Of a stretch of 7,262 nt of DNA, positions 1 to 6,442 are shown one piece after another. This DNA comes from Bacteroidota bacterium. Its GTDB lineage: Bacteria; Bacteroidota; Bacteroidia; Chitinophagales; Chitinophagaceae. The notes under the pieces were generated by a model that was not told the DNA's origin, did not search any database, and saw nothing but the letters and a program-made list of their open reading frames with translations. The first letter of the stretch is position 1. Each line of letters starts with the position of its first letter. The stretch spans positions 1 through 7,262 of the forward strand of contig JAEVZP010000124.1 of the NCBI GenBank assembly GCA_023392185.1, read 5' to 3'. The position numbers and the translations under genes are program-made.

Positions 1-1
1 C

Positions 2-514
2 AAGGGATCCTACAACCGTCAGATGGCACTGGCGCTTATGGCGCTCGCGCCGGAATCTTTGGAGATGCAATTAGTAGAGATCGGCGACCTGCCGCTCTAC
101 AATCCTGATCTCGAAGACGAACTGCCGCAGTCCTGGGCACACTTCCGGGAACAGATCCGGGAGGCAGATGCTGTTTTGTTTGTAACGCCGGAATACAACC
201 GCTCCCTGCCGGCCGCCCTCAAAAACGCGCTCGATGTGGGTTCCCGCCCCTATGGCCATAGTGTATGGAACGAGAAACCCGGTGGCGTGGTGAGCGTTTC
301 TACCAGCGCGCTTGGCGGGTTTGGCGCCAACCACCACCTGCGCCAAAGCACGGTATTTCTCAACATTCCCATGATGCAGCAACCCGAAGCCTACATTGGC
401 AAAGCCGCCGAAATCTTTGATGAAGACGGCCAGATCAAAAGTGAAGACACCCGGAAATTCGTTCAGCATTTTATCAACGCCTACGCCCGCTGGGTCAAAG
501 CCCATACCTCTTAA
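2..514 (+). CDS. NADPH-dependent FMN reductase family protein (5' end outside window)
   Basis: A cytosolic flavodoxin-fold oxidoreductase that would use NAD(P)H to reduce FMN, quinones or azo/chromate-type substrates. The frame is open to the left edge and the codons before the first Met (position 23) read KGSYNRQ, which matches the family's N-terminal FMN phosphate-binding loop (GSxRxxSxNR). The gene therefore starts upstream and only a short N-terminal piece is missing. Counting from the Met at 23, TPEYN at residues 55-59 followed by LPAALKNALD is the family hallmark that contacts FMN. KPGGVVSVS followed by GGFGANHHLRQ at about 85-108 is the second typical block. The C-terminal half ends in a normal helix, so nothing looks truncated at that side. 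It is followed by 78 bases and then another flavin-binding gene in the same direction. The exact substrate cannot be told from sequence. The family call is secure. Confidence 0.9.
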   Translation, partial: KGSYNRQMALALMALAPESLEMQLVEIGDLPLYNPDLEDELPQSWAHFREQIREADAVLFVTPEYNRSLPAALKNALDVGSRPYGHSVWNEKPGGVVSVSTSALGGFGANHHLRQSTVFLNIPMMQQPEAYIGKAAEIFDEDGQIKSEDTRKFVQHFINAYARWVKAHTS

Positions 515-560
515 CGTCGTTTTCACGCAAAGCCGGAGATCCCAATTTTTCCATTCTCTA

Positions 561-577
561 ATCCCGCAAAGCGGGGT
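561..577 (+). other. Small hairpin between the FMN reductase and stress-protein genes
   Basis: ATCCCGC (561-567) pairs with GCGGGGT (571-577) around an AAA loop, giving seven pairs including one T-G. Only a broken T-rich stretch (TTCCCTTTTCT) follows, ending at the next start codon. It could be a weak terminator for the upstream gene or a leader structure of the downstream gene. The 78-base gap holds no Shine-Dalgarno sequence and no convincing Bacteroidota promoter (TAnnTTTG). Confidence 0.3.
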
Positions 578-592
578 CCAATTCCCTTTTCT

Positions 593-1132
593 ATGGACTC
601 TATCAACAAAAATCAACCCGAGCAGAATCACAAAGATCTTTCCGGAAAAGAAGCCGGAAAAAAGATGCAGGAGCTGATTAAAAAAGCCAATGTTTGCTTT
701 TTCTGCACCGCTTCTGCTGCCTCCAATCCGGAAGCGTCCCGGCCCATGTCGGTGCAAAAGGTGGAGGAAGACGGCACCTGCTGGTTCCTCAGCGCTTCCG
801 ACAGCCATAAAAATGAAGATATTGTCCGCGACGCACATGTACGGCTGTATTTTCAGGGTGCGCCGCATTCCGAATTCCTGGTGCTTTTTGGCCTCGCCAG
901 CATTTCCCGCGACAAAGAAAAAATCAAAGAACTGTGGGAACCGATGCTCAAAACCTGGTTTACAGAAGGAGTAGATGACCCGCGCATTACAGTCATTGCC
1001 GTAAAGCCGCAGGCCGGCTACTACTGGGATACCAAACACGGTGAAATGGTGGCTTTCGCCAAGCAAATCATCGGGGCGGTAGTTGGTAAAACGCTCGACG
1101 ATTCGATAGAAGGCACCCTGAAGGTGGAATAA
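593..1132 (+). CDS. Pyridoxamine 5'-phosphate oxidase-like flavoprotein (general stress protein 26 type)
   Basis: A 179-residue split-barrel flavin-binding protein. The family binds FMN or a related flavin and is annotated as general stress protein 26. Its physiological reaction is usually unknown, and true pyridoxamine-phosphate oxidase activity should not be assumed. Recognisable parts are an N-terminal helix (about 15-32), the first barrel strand NVCFFCT (33-39), SRPMSVQKV (49-57), the block CWFLSASDSHKNEDI (63-77) and VRLYF (83-87) typical of this family, and a C-terminal part with GYYWDT (142-147). The length is normal for the family. ATG at 593 is used because it precedes a typical hydrophilic N-terminus. 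There is no Shine-Dalgarno sequence, which is common in Bacteroidota. A strong terminator follows 33 bases after the stop, so this gene closes its transcription unit, possibly shared with the FMN reductase gene. Confidence 0.85.
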   Translation: MDSINKNQPEQNHKDLSGKEAGKKMQELIKKANVCFFCTASAASNPEASRPMSVQKVEEDGTCWFLSASDSHKNEDIVRDAHVRLYFQGAPHSEFLVLFGLASISRDKEKIKELWEPMLKTWFTEGVDDPRITVIAVKPQAGYYWDTKHGEMVAFAKQIIGAVVGKTLDDSIEGTLKVE

Positions 1133-1165
1133 AAAAGGCGAAGACCGTGCGCCGGAACTTATATT

Positions 1166-1194
1166 AGCAGACGCTTCGCGGCGTCTGCTTTTTT
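1166..1194 (+). terminator. Rho-independent terminator after the stress-protein gene
   Basis: AGCAGACGC (1166-1174) pairs perfectly with GCGTCTGCT (1181-1189) around the loop TTCGCG, and the final T of the stem begins a run of six T (1189-1194). This is a textbook intrinsic terminator for plus-strand transcription. It lies 33 bases after the stop at 1132 and only four bases before the ATG at 1199, so it also occupies the leader region of the next gene. Confidence 0.88.
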
Positions 1195-1198
1195 CTGG

Positions 1199-2083
1199 AT
1201 GCGCGCTTTCCCGCGCCGCCAAAACCTTTTCTTTCTGTTGCTTCAGCACTTCCGGATCCGCTTTTCTTTTCTGTTATTGCCGGTTTTCCTGCTGGCCCTG
1301 GCCACCGTTCCCCAAATCCGGATCTTTCCGGCTGTTCTTTCGTTTCTCATTCTCCACCTGCTCGTTTACCCGTCGAGCAATGCCTACAACAGCCTCCAGG
1401 ATCGGGATACCGGCCCGATCGGCGATGTCGAAAATCCCGGAAAAGTACCGCCTGCGGTAGGGTGGGTTACCGCCCTGGTTGATGCCGTGGCCGTTGGGCT
1501 TTCCCTGCTTGTCAGTCCGCTTTTTGCCGGCTGCATGGCCGCTTATATTGTCTTGTCGCGGCTGTATAGCTACCGCGGCGTGCGGCTCAAAAAGCATCCG
1601 ATCTTAGGTTATCTCACCGTTGTGCTTTCGCAAGGGGCACTGGTTTACTTTGCTGCCTATACTGCGATTTCCGGAAATACCGGTGCGCCGTTCCCGGGGC
1701 TGCTCGTCAGCACGCTGCTGATCGGCGCTTTTTATCCGGTCACGCAGATTTACCAACATAAACAAGACCGGGAGGACGGTGTTTGTACCCTGTCGGCCCT
1801 GCTTGGGGTGCGCGGCACTTTTGTGTATTGCACCGTGTTGTACGGACTTGCTTTTTCGGTTTTGGGTTACTGGTTTTTTATACACCACCGACTGCTGCAA
1901 TTTGCCTTGCTGCTGGCATTGTTTTCGCCGGTATTATTTTGGTTTTTGCGGTGGATGCGGCAATGCTTCCAAGACCCCGCTTTCGCCGATTACCGCCATA
2001 CTATGCAGATGAGCTGGCGCGCGGCTATCTGCACCAATACCGCCTTTCTGATCCTTTCTATTCTTCCCCGTTCCTTTGGCTAA
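1199..2083 (+). CDS. UbiA-family integral membrane prenyltransferase
   Basis: A 294-residue polytopic protein, about eight or nine hydrophobic segments by eye (near 22-40, 43-58, 88-108, 136-157, 166-184, 206-227, 232-250 and 276-290). UbiA proteins transfer an isoprenyl group from a diphosphate to an aromatic acceptor in the membrane, using two Asp-rich motifs that hold Mg-diphosphate. Here motif 1 is NAYNSLQDRD (61-70), giving N64xxxD68xD70. Motif 2 lies in YQHKQDREDG (185-194) and is followed by TLSALLGV. Both sit on cytoplasmic loops as expected but depart from the canonical NDxxDxxxD and DxxxD. The ATG at 1199 directly follows a terminator hairpin. An in-frame TTG at 1238 (codon 14) would give a family-like N-terminus beginning at LQHFRIRFSF, so the start is uncertain. 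It is the first gene of a four-gene overlapping operon with a type III polyketide synthase, whose product is the likely acceptor. A menaquinone or heme role is less likely because of this context. Confidence 0.85.
   Translation: MRAFPRRQNLFFLLLQHFRIRFSFLLLPVFLLALATVPQIRIFPAVLSFLILHLLVYPSSNAYNSLQDRDTGPIGDVENPGKVPPAVGWVTALVDAVAVGLSLLVSPLFAGCMAAYIVLSRLYSYRGVRLKKHPILGYLTVVLSQGALVYFAAYTAISGNTGAPFPGLLVSTLLIGAFYPVTQIYQHKQDREDGVCTLSALLGVRGTFVYCTVLYGLAFSVLGYWFFIHHRLLQFALLLALFSPVLFWFLRWMRQCFQDPAFADYRHTMQMSWRAAICTNTAFLILSILPRSFG
2076..2083 (+). promoter_or_regulatory. 8-nt gene overlap with TTG start of the polyketide synthase
   Basis: TTGGCTAA contains both the TTG start of the synthase and the TAA stop of the prenyltransferase. 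The start is forced. The synthase frame is closed by TGA at 2049-2051, TTG is the only ATG/GTG/TTG codon between that stop and the conserved N-terminus, and the next in-frame ATG (codon 25) would delete the first conserved strand. The arrangement suggests translational coupling. Confidence 0.8.
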
Positions 2084-3167
2084 GATTATCGCTGTCGGCA
2101 CCGCACTTCCGGAATTTGCCATTCCGCAAAAAGACATTCTGCAGTTTATGCAGGATGCCTACGGTATTTCCGGCACTGCCGACGGCCGCAAGCTGCGTTT
2201 TCTGTATCATCAGAGCGGGATCGATACCCGCTACAGCGTGCTGCCGGACTTCCTGCCCGGCCATCCGGAAAAAGACACTTTTTTTGAAGCTGCCGGTGGC
2301 TGCCCCGGCCTCGAAGCCCGCATGGAGCGCTATGTAGAAAAAGCGCCTGCCCTTACCGTAGCCGCTGCCCGCGATTGCCTTCAAACCGCCGGAATTGAAG
2401 CAGCGGAAATCACACATTTTATCACCATCAGCTGCACCGGCCTGAGCGCGCCCGGCCTCGAACTAATGGCGATGGAAACGCTCGGCATCCCGGCCAATGC
2501 CCACCGCACCGCCGTCAATTTTATGGGCTGCTATGCTGCGATCCACGGATTGAAGCATGCGGCTGCTTTTGCCGACTCTCACCCCGATGCCAAAGTGCTG
2601 ATCGTGTGCACCGAATTGTGTACGCTGCATTTTCAGAATGCCTATGAAGAAGAAGGAGCAGTGTCGGCCGCGCTCTTCGGCGATGGTGCCTCGGCTGCCT
2701 TGATTACCGGAAATGCATTTGCTGCCGACGGCTTCAAAGTCCAGGATTTTTATTCCGAAATCTTGTGGCAGGGCCGCGATGAAATGGCCTGGAATCTTTC
2801 TTCCAAAGGCTTTTTGATGCGCCTCTCCGGCTATGTGCCCGATCTGCTCGGCGCCGACATTGCGCCCCTGCTCGACCGCGCGCTGCAACGCGCCGGCGCC
2901 CGGCGCGAAGAAATCGGACACTGGTGTGTGCATCCCGGTGGCAAGCGCATTCTTGCTGCGCTCGAAAAAGGACTGCAATTAGAGGCAGCCGATCTGCGCT
3001 ATTCCTACGCCGTGCTGCGGCAGATCGGTAACATCTCCTCGGCTACTATTCTTTTTGTCTTAAAAGAATTGTGGGCCGATGCGCTGGCGCAAAAAGATCG
3101 CAAAGTTTTTGGCGTTGCCTTTGGTCCCGGCCTCACCATGGAAAGCTTTATCCTCCAACCGGCATGA
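2076..3167 (+). CDS. Type III polyketide synthase (chalcone/stilbene synthase superfamily)
   Basis: A soluble homodimeric thiolase-fold enzyme of 363 residues, normal for the family. Such enzymes extend an acyl-CoA starter with malonyl-CoA and cyclise the chain to resorcinols, phloroglucinols or pyrones. The triad is intact: Cys152 in GCYA, His286 in HPGG and Asn319 in GNISS. The cyclisation loop reads AFGPG (348-352). The N-terminus AKIIAVGTALPE and SGIDTRYSV (47-55) are also family blocks. The spacing Cys152 to Cys178 and His286 to Asn319 equals that of plant chalcone synthase, so pocket residues can be matched without gaps: Thr132 becomes Cys120, Met137 becomes Ala125, Thr194 becomes Cys182, Thr197 becomes His185, and Phe215 is kept as Phe201. 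ELCTLHF around 180-186 resembles bacterial lipid-type synthases. Starter and product cannot be read from sequence. An acyl starter giving an alkylresorcinol or alkylpyrone, or phloroglucinol from malonyl-CoA alone, are the main options. The start codon is TTG, and the end overlaps the methyltransferase by four bases. Confidence 0.95.
   Translation: MAKIIAVGTALPEFAIPQKDILQFMQDAYGISGTADGRKLRFLYHQSGIDTRYSVLPDFLPGHPEKDTFFEAAGGCPGLEARMERYVEKAPALTVAAARDCLQTAGIEAAEITHFITISCTGLSAPGLELMAMETLGIPANAHRTAVNFMGCYAAIHGLKHAAAFADSHPDAKVLIVCTELCTLHFQNAYEEEGAVSAALFGDGASAALITGNAFAADGFKVQDFYSEILWQGRDEMAWNLSSKGFLMRLSGYVPDLLGADIAPLLDRALQRAGARREEIGHWCVHPGGKRILAALEKGLQLEAADLRYSYAVLRQIGNISSATILFVLKELWADALAQKDRKVFGVAFGPGLTMESFILQPA
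3164..3167 (+). promoter_or_regulatory. ATGA stop-start overlap between synthase and methyltransferase
   Basis: ATGA holds the methyltransferase ATG and the synthase TGA. The frame is open further upstream to other possible starts (near 3071), but that would run about 90 bases inside the conserved C-terminal part of the synthase. The coupled ATG is much the more likely start. Confidence 0.8.
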
Positions 3168-3883
3168 ACTGGAGCCAGCGCTGCAACCGGAAGGAACTGC
3201 TCGACGGCGACGGCATTCCGTTTGCCGACCTGGCGCTCAACCTGCGCGAACTGGACTTCATCAACACCCGGCTCGGCGGGCATCGCATCACGTTGAGGGG
3301 TTTAAAAGCCCTGCTGCCCCCCCAGTTTCCGGAAATCCTGCACATCGCCGAAATCGGCTGTGGCGGCGGCGATAACCTGCGCGTTATAGCCCGGTTCCTA
3401 GAAACGAAAAAGATTCCGTTTCGCCTTTCCGGAATTGATCTCAAAAAAGAGTGTATCGATTATGCCCGCGCCCATTCCGGCATTCCGGAAACGGCTGTTC
3501 GCTGGATTTGCAGCGACTACCAAACGGTCGATTTTAGAGAAACAGGACTCCCGCACATTCTTTTTTCCTCGCTTTTCTGTCACCACTTCGATACCAAAGC
3601 GCTTATTGGGCAGATGCAATGGATGTCGGAGACGGCACGGCTGGGTTTTTTCATCAACGACCTGCACCGCCACCCACTCGCCTGGCAGTCTATAAAGCTG
3701 CTGACAAAGCTGTTCTCCAAAAGCCATCTGGTGAAAAATGATGCGCCCCTATCGGTGCTGCGGGCGTTCCGGCGCAGCGAATGGGAGGAGATTTTCCGGA
3801 AATCCGGCCTGCCGCAGCCCCAGATCGAGTGGTGCTGGGCCTTTCGATACCTCGTAATTTCCCCGAATCATGCAGCAGTTTGA
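3164..3883 (+). CDS. Class I SAM-dependent methyltransferase
   Basis: A 239-residue protein with the Rossmann-type SAM fold. Motif I is IAEIGCGGGDNLR (61-73), the glycine loop that binds SAM. An acidic residue at the end of the second strand is present as Asp92 in SGIDLKKE, and CSDYQTVDF (116-124) fits the adenine-contacting motif. HILFSSLFCHHF (131-142) corresponds to the motif before the catalytic pocket. The block INDLHRHPLAW (164-174) and the following SKSHLVKNDAPLSV (185-198) are distinctive and, from memory, recur in methyltransferases beside type III polyketide synthases in Bacteroidota. No signal peptide or membrane span is evident, so it should act in the cytosol on the synthase product. 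O- versus C-methylation cannot be decided. It overlaps the synthase by 4 bases and the flavoprotein gene by 14. The start is chosen at the coupled ATG. Confidence 0.88.
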   Translation: MNWSQRCNRKELLDGDGIPFADLALNLRELDFINTRLGGHRITLRGLKALLPPQFPEILHIAEIGCGGGDNLRVIARFLETKKIPFRLSGIDLKKECIDYARAHSGIPETAVRWICSDYQTVDFRETGLPHILFSSLFCHHFDTKALIGQMQWMSETARLGFFINDLHRHPLAWQSIKLLTKLFSKSHLVKNDAPLSVLRAFRRSEWEEIFRKSGLPQPQIEWCWAFRYLVISPNHAAV

Positions 3884-5000
3884 GGTGTTGATTATCGGTG
3901 GCGGCATTGGCGGCCTTTCGGCGGCAACCCTTTTTGCCCGCGAAGGTTTTTCGGTTGCCGTTTTGGAGAAGGAAGATTATCCGCGTCACAAGGTGTGCGG
4001 CGAATACATTAGCCGGGAAAGCGGGCCGTTTTTAGAAAGGCTGGGGCTGGAAACCGCTCCGCTGCCGCAGATCGACCGATTCCTGCTCAGCACAACCGGC
4101 GGTAAAACCCTTTCGGCCGCTTTGCCACTGGGCGGGTTTGGTCTCAGCCGCTTTGCTTTCGACGCAGCCCTGGCTACCAGCGCAGCCGGTGCAGGCGCAC
4201 AGCTCTTCCCCCAAACCAAAGCAGAAAGTGTTTCCGGGGAAGGTCCGGAAGGCTTTGTTGTGCAGACTTCAAAAGGCCCTTTTTGTGCCAAACTGGTGCT
4301 GGGCAGCTGGGGTAAAAAAAGCAATCTGGATGTGCAGCTCCAACGCTCTTTTCTGCGCAAAGAAGACCCGGTGCTCGACGGCTGGGTGGGCATCAAATAC
4401 CACATCCGCTACGATGCCCATCCGGAGGATCTGATTGCGCTGCATCATTTTGACGGCGGCTATTGCGGCATTTCGCGTATAGAAGACGGCCGGCTGTGCC
4501 TGTGCTACCTCGTTCGCGGCAGCTGCCTGCGCAAGGCCGGAAACAGGATTCCTGTACTGGAAGAAACGGTGCTGTGCCGCAATCCTTTCCTCCAAAAAAT
4601 CTGGTACGATGCCACTTTCCTGTATCCAAAACCGCTGGCCATTTCCGGAATTTCTTTCCAAAAACGCAGCGCCGTTGTGGCCGGTATGCTATGCCTGGGC
4701 GACAGCGCCGGTTTGATTCCACCGCTGAGCGGCAATGGCATGTCGATGGCGATGCACAGCGCAAAGCTGGCCTTTGAAGCGGGCAATGCTTTTTTAAAAG
4801 GGCAAAAATCCCGGCCGCAGCTGGAAGCAGATTTTACCCGCGCCTGGAACCGCCATTTCCGCCTCCGGATGCATGCAGGCCGCCTGCTGCAGGGCCGCTT
4901 CGGCAGCGAAGTGCTTTTAAGCCCCGTTATTTCTATACTCAATGCCCTGCCGTTTCTGAAACCAGCCCTGATTCGTACGACGCACGGAAAAACGTTTTAA
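3870..5000 (+). CDS. FAD-dependent oxidoreductase, geranylgeranyl reductase / aromatic hydroxylase-like
   Basis: A 376-residue flavoprotein of the group 2 / p-hydroxybenzoate-hydroxylase fold. The N-terminal dinucleotide motif is IIGGGIGGLSAAT (8-20), with Glu33 in LEKE at the end of the second strand as the expected ribose-binding acid. KVCGEYIS (41-48) is the signature seen in geranylgeranyl reductase-like members. CLGDSAGLIPPLSGNGMSMA (275-294) is the second FAD motif, contacting the ribityl/pyrophosphate part. A hydrophobic stretch near the C-terminus (about 349-368) may let it sit on the membrane near the UbiA partner. Two roles fit the operon: reduction of double bonds in an attached prenyl chain, or hydroxylation of the phenolic ring as for SrsC in Streptomyces. 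The sequence does not decide between them. It overlaps the methyltransferase by 14 bases and its stop shares TTAA with the stop of the convergent gldE, leaving no room for a terminator. Confidence 0.88.
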   Translation: MQQFEVLIIGGGIGGLSAATLFAREGFSVAVLEKEDYPRHKVCGEYISRESGPFLERLGLETAPLPQIDRFLLSTTGGKTLSAALPLGGFGLSRFAFDAALATSAAGAGAQLFPQTKAESVSGEGPEGFVVQTSKGPFCAKLVLGSWGKKSNLDVQLQRSFLRKEDPVLDGWVGIKYHIRYDAHPEDLIALHHFDGGYCGISRIEDGRLCLCYLVRGSCLRKAGNRIPVLEETVLCRNPFLQKIWYDATFLYPKPLAISGISFQKRSAVVAGMLCLGDSAGLIPPLSGNGMSMAMHSAKLAFEAGNAFLKGQKSRPQLEADFTRAWNRHFRLRMHAGRLLQGRFGSEVLLSPVISILNALPFLKPALIRTTHGKTF

Positions 5001-6415
5001 GGCGATTTCCGGGCGTGCGGCGCCGGGTTTGCGGCCGTGCGCTCAGGAACTTCTATTTCCGGCGACACTTCCTTCCCGGCTGTTTGCGGTATGCGCAACT
5101 GCACCATCTGAATGCGCATGCCGTCCAGCTCGGTAACCGTAAACTGATAGCCTCGCCAGCCAATCGTTTCACCTGCTTTTGGGAAACGGCCGCTCAGCTC
5201 CAGCACCAACCCGCCCATAGAATCGCTGCCGCCCCGCACCCGGTCAAAGGTATCGGCGTCAATGCCACTGATGCGGCAGGCGTCGTTAATGTGCATCCGG
5301 CCTTCAAAAAGGAAGGTGCGGGCGTCGATTTTGCGGAAATGAATTTCTTCTTTGTCAAATTCGTCGCGGATGTCGCCGATGATTTCTTCCAGCACGTCTT
5401 CGAGGGTAACAATTCCGGAGGTGCCGCCAAATTCATCGGCTACGATGGCCAGGTGCATGCGTTGCTGTTGAAACTCTTTGAGCAAATCTTCAATGGGCTT
5501 TTCGGCATGCACAAAATAAGCCGGGCGGATCAGCTTATGCCAGTCGAAGCCGGCCTCGCTGTTTTGAATTAAAAAATCTTTGCTGTTGACCACGCCGACA
5601 ATCTGATCAAGCGTGCCGCGATAGACCGGCAGGCGCGAGTGTGAAGTTTGAGCCGCAAAAGCCTGTACCTGGGCAAAAGAAAAGGTTTCGGGCACCGCCT
5701 TCACATCCAGGCGGGTGCGCATAATCTGCCGCACGGTGATTTGGCCGAAGCGCAAAATGCCTTTAAAGATGCTCAGCTCCGAGCGGGAAGCCGGGTGGCC
5801 GAGCGACTGCGTAATGGCCTCTTCCAGTTCGGCCTCAGTCATATTGGCCGTAGGGCGGGGCGAAAGCTGCTCTTCAATATAGGCATTGGAAGAAATGAGC
5901 GTGCCGGCGATAGGCTTGAAAAGGCTGTCGAAAACACTGAGCACCGGCGCTGAAAATAACACCATGCGCGTGTTGTACTGCGCGGCATACACCTTTGGAA
6001 GAATATCGCTAAAGAGCACGAGTACTACGAGAACTGTTACGGTCTGAATGGCAAAGGAAAGCCAGCCGGTGGTGGGCAGGCCGTTGAGTGCCAGCAGTTC
6101 GCGCACGAGCAGGCTGCTGGTGATGATAATGGCAATATTGATAAACGTATTGGTGATCAGCAGGGTAGCCATGAGCCGCTTGGGCTGATCGAGCAGGGCA
6201 ACAGCCTGCCGGGCGCTGTATTGATCGCGCGTCTTCAGGTGGTTGTAATCTTTGGCCTTTAAAGAGAAAAAAGCCGTTTCTGCCCCGGCAGTAATGCCGG
6301 AAAGCAGCAATAAAAGCAGGACAACAACCGTCAGAAAGGTTATATCGGTAACGGGTTCGGCAATGGCCTGAAACAAAACGGTTGCCGGAAGCGAAACACC
6401 GAAAAACAAGGGCAT
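4997..6415 (-). CDS. gldE: GldE: CNNM/DUF21 transmembrane protein with CBS pair and CorC_HlyC domain
   Basis: A 472-residue inner-membrane protein of the HlyC/CorC (CNNM) family. GldE belongs to the gliding-associated set of Bacteroidota, but homologues occur widely in non-gliding members. Its transport role (Mg or related ion efflux, by analogy to CorC/CNNM) is not proven. Order of parts: transmembrane DUF21 domain about 24-195, with hydrophobic helices near 25-40, 83-108, 117-140 and 150-170 and the motif SGITAGAETAFFS (39-51); CBS 1 about 225-285 (SRLPVYRG, 260-267); CBS 2 about 290-350 with GIVTLEDVLEEIIGDI (334-349); and the CorC_HlyC cytosolic domain about 360-443. A Pro/Glu-rich tail from about 446 looks disordered. 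The gene follows ssb by 58 bases in the same direction, which with mutY gives the Bacteroidota order mutY-ssb-gldE and supports the gldE name. In flavobacteria gldD often comes next. Here the next DNA is the convergent biosynthetic operon. Confidence 0.92.
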   Translation of the reverse strand: MPLFFGVSLPATVLFQAIAEPVTDITFLTVVVLLLLLLSGITAGAETAFFSLKAKDYNHLKTRDQYSARQAVALLDQPKRLMATLLITNTFINIAIIITSSLLVRELLALNGLPTTGWLSFAIQTVTVLVVLVLFSDILPKVYAAQYNTRMVLFSAPVLSVFDSLFKPIAGTLISSNAYIEEQLSPRPTANMTEAELEEAITQSLGHPASRSELSIFKGILRFGQITVRQIMRTRLDVKAVPETFSFAQVQAFAAQTSHSRLPVYRGTLDQIVGVVNSKDFLIQNSEAGFDWHKLIRPAYFVHAEKPIEDLLKEFQQQRMHLAIVADEFGGTSGIVTLEDVLEEIIGDIRDEFDKEEIHFRKIDARTFLFEGRMHINDACRISGIDADTFDRVRGGSDSMGGLVLELSGRFPKAGETIGWRGYQFTVTELDGMRIQMVQLRIPQTAGKEVSPEIEVPERTAANPAPHARKSP

Positions 6416-6442
6416 GAGTTCTTTCGTTTAATAAAAAGACTT

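Noticed and set aside
71..1249. A 392-codon open frame on the minus strand across the first two genes
   Set aside because: It lies antisense to two recognisable flavoproteins, its translation resembles no family, and its openness follows from the G+C-rich codon pattern of the opposite strand.
1783..2337. A 184-codon plus-strand frame spanning the UbiA/PKS junction
   Set aside because: Both real genes are well supported in other frames across this stretch. The translation is Pro/Cys/Arg-rich shadow sequence.
3473..3488. Tandem CATTCCGG repeat
   Set aside because: Two 8-base copies inside the methyltransferase gene are explained by the general excess of CCGG-containing words and keep the frame.
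5015..5953. Long plus-strand frames opposite gldE
   Set aside because: gldE has full domain support on the minus strand, and the opposite frames show no recognisable motifs.
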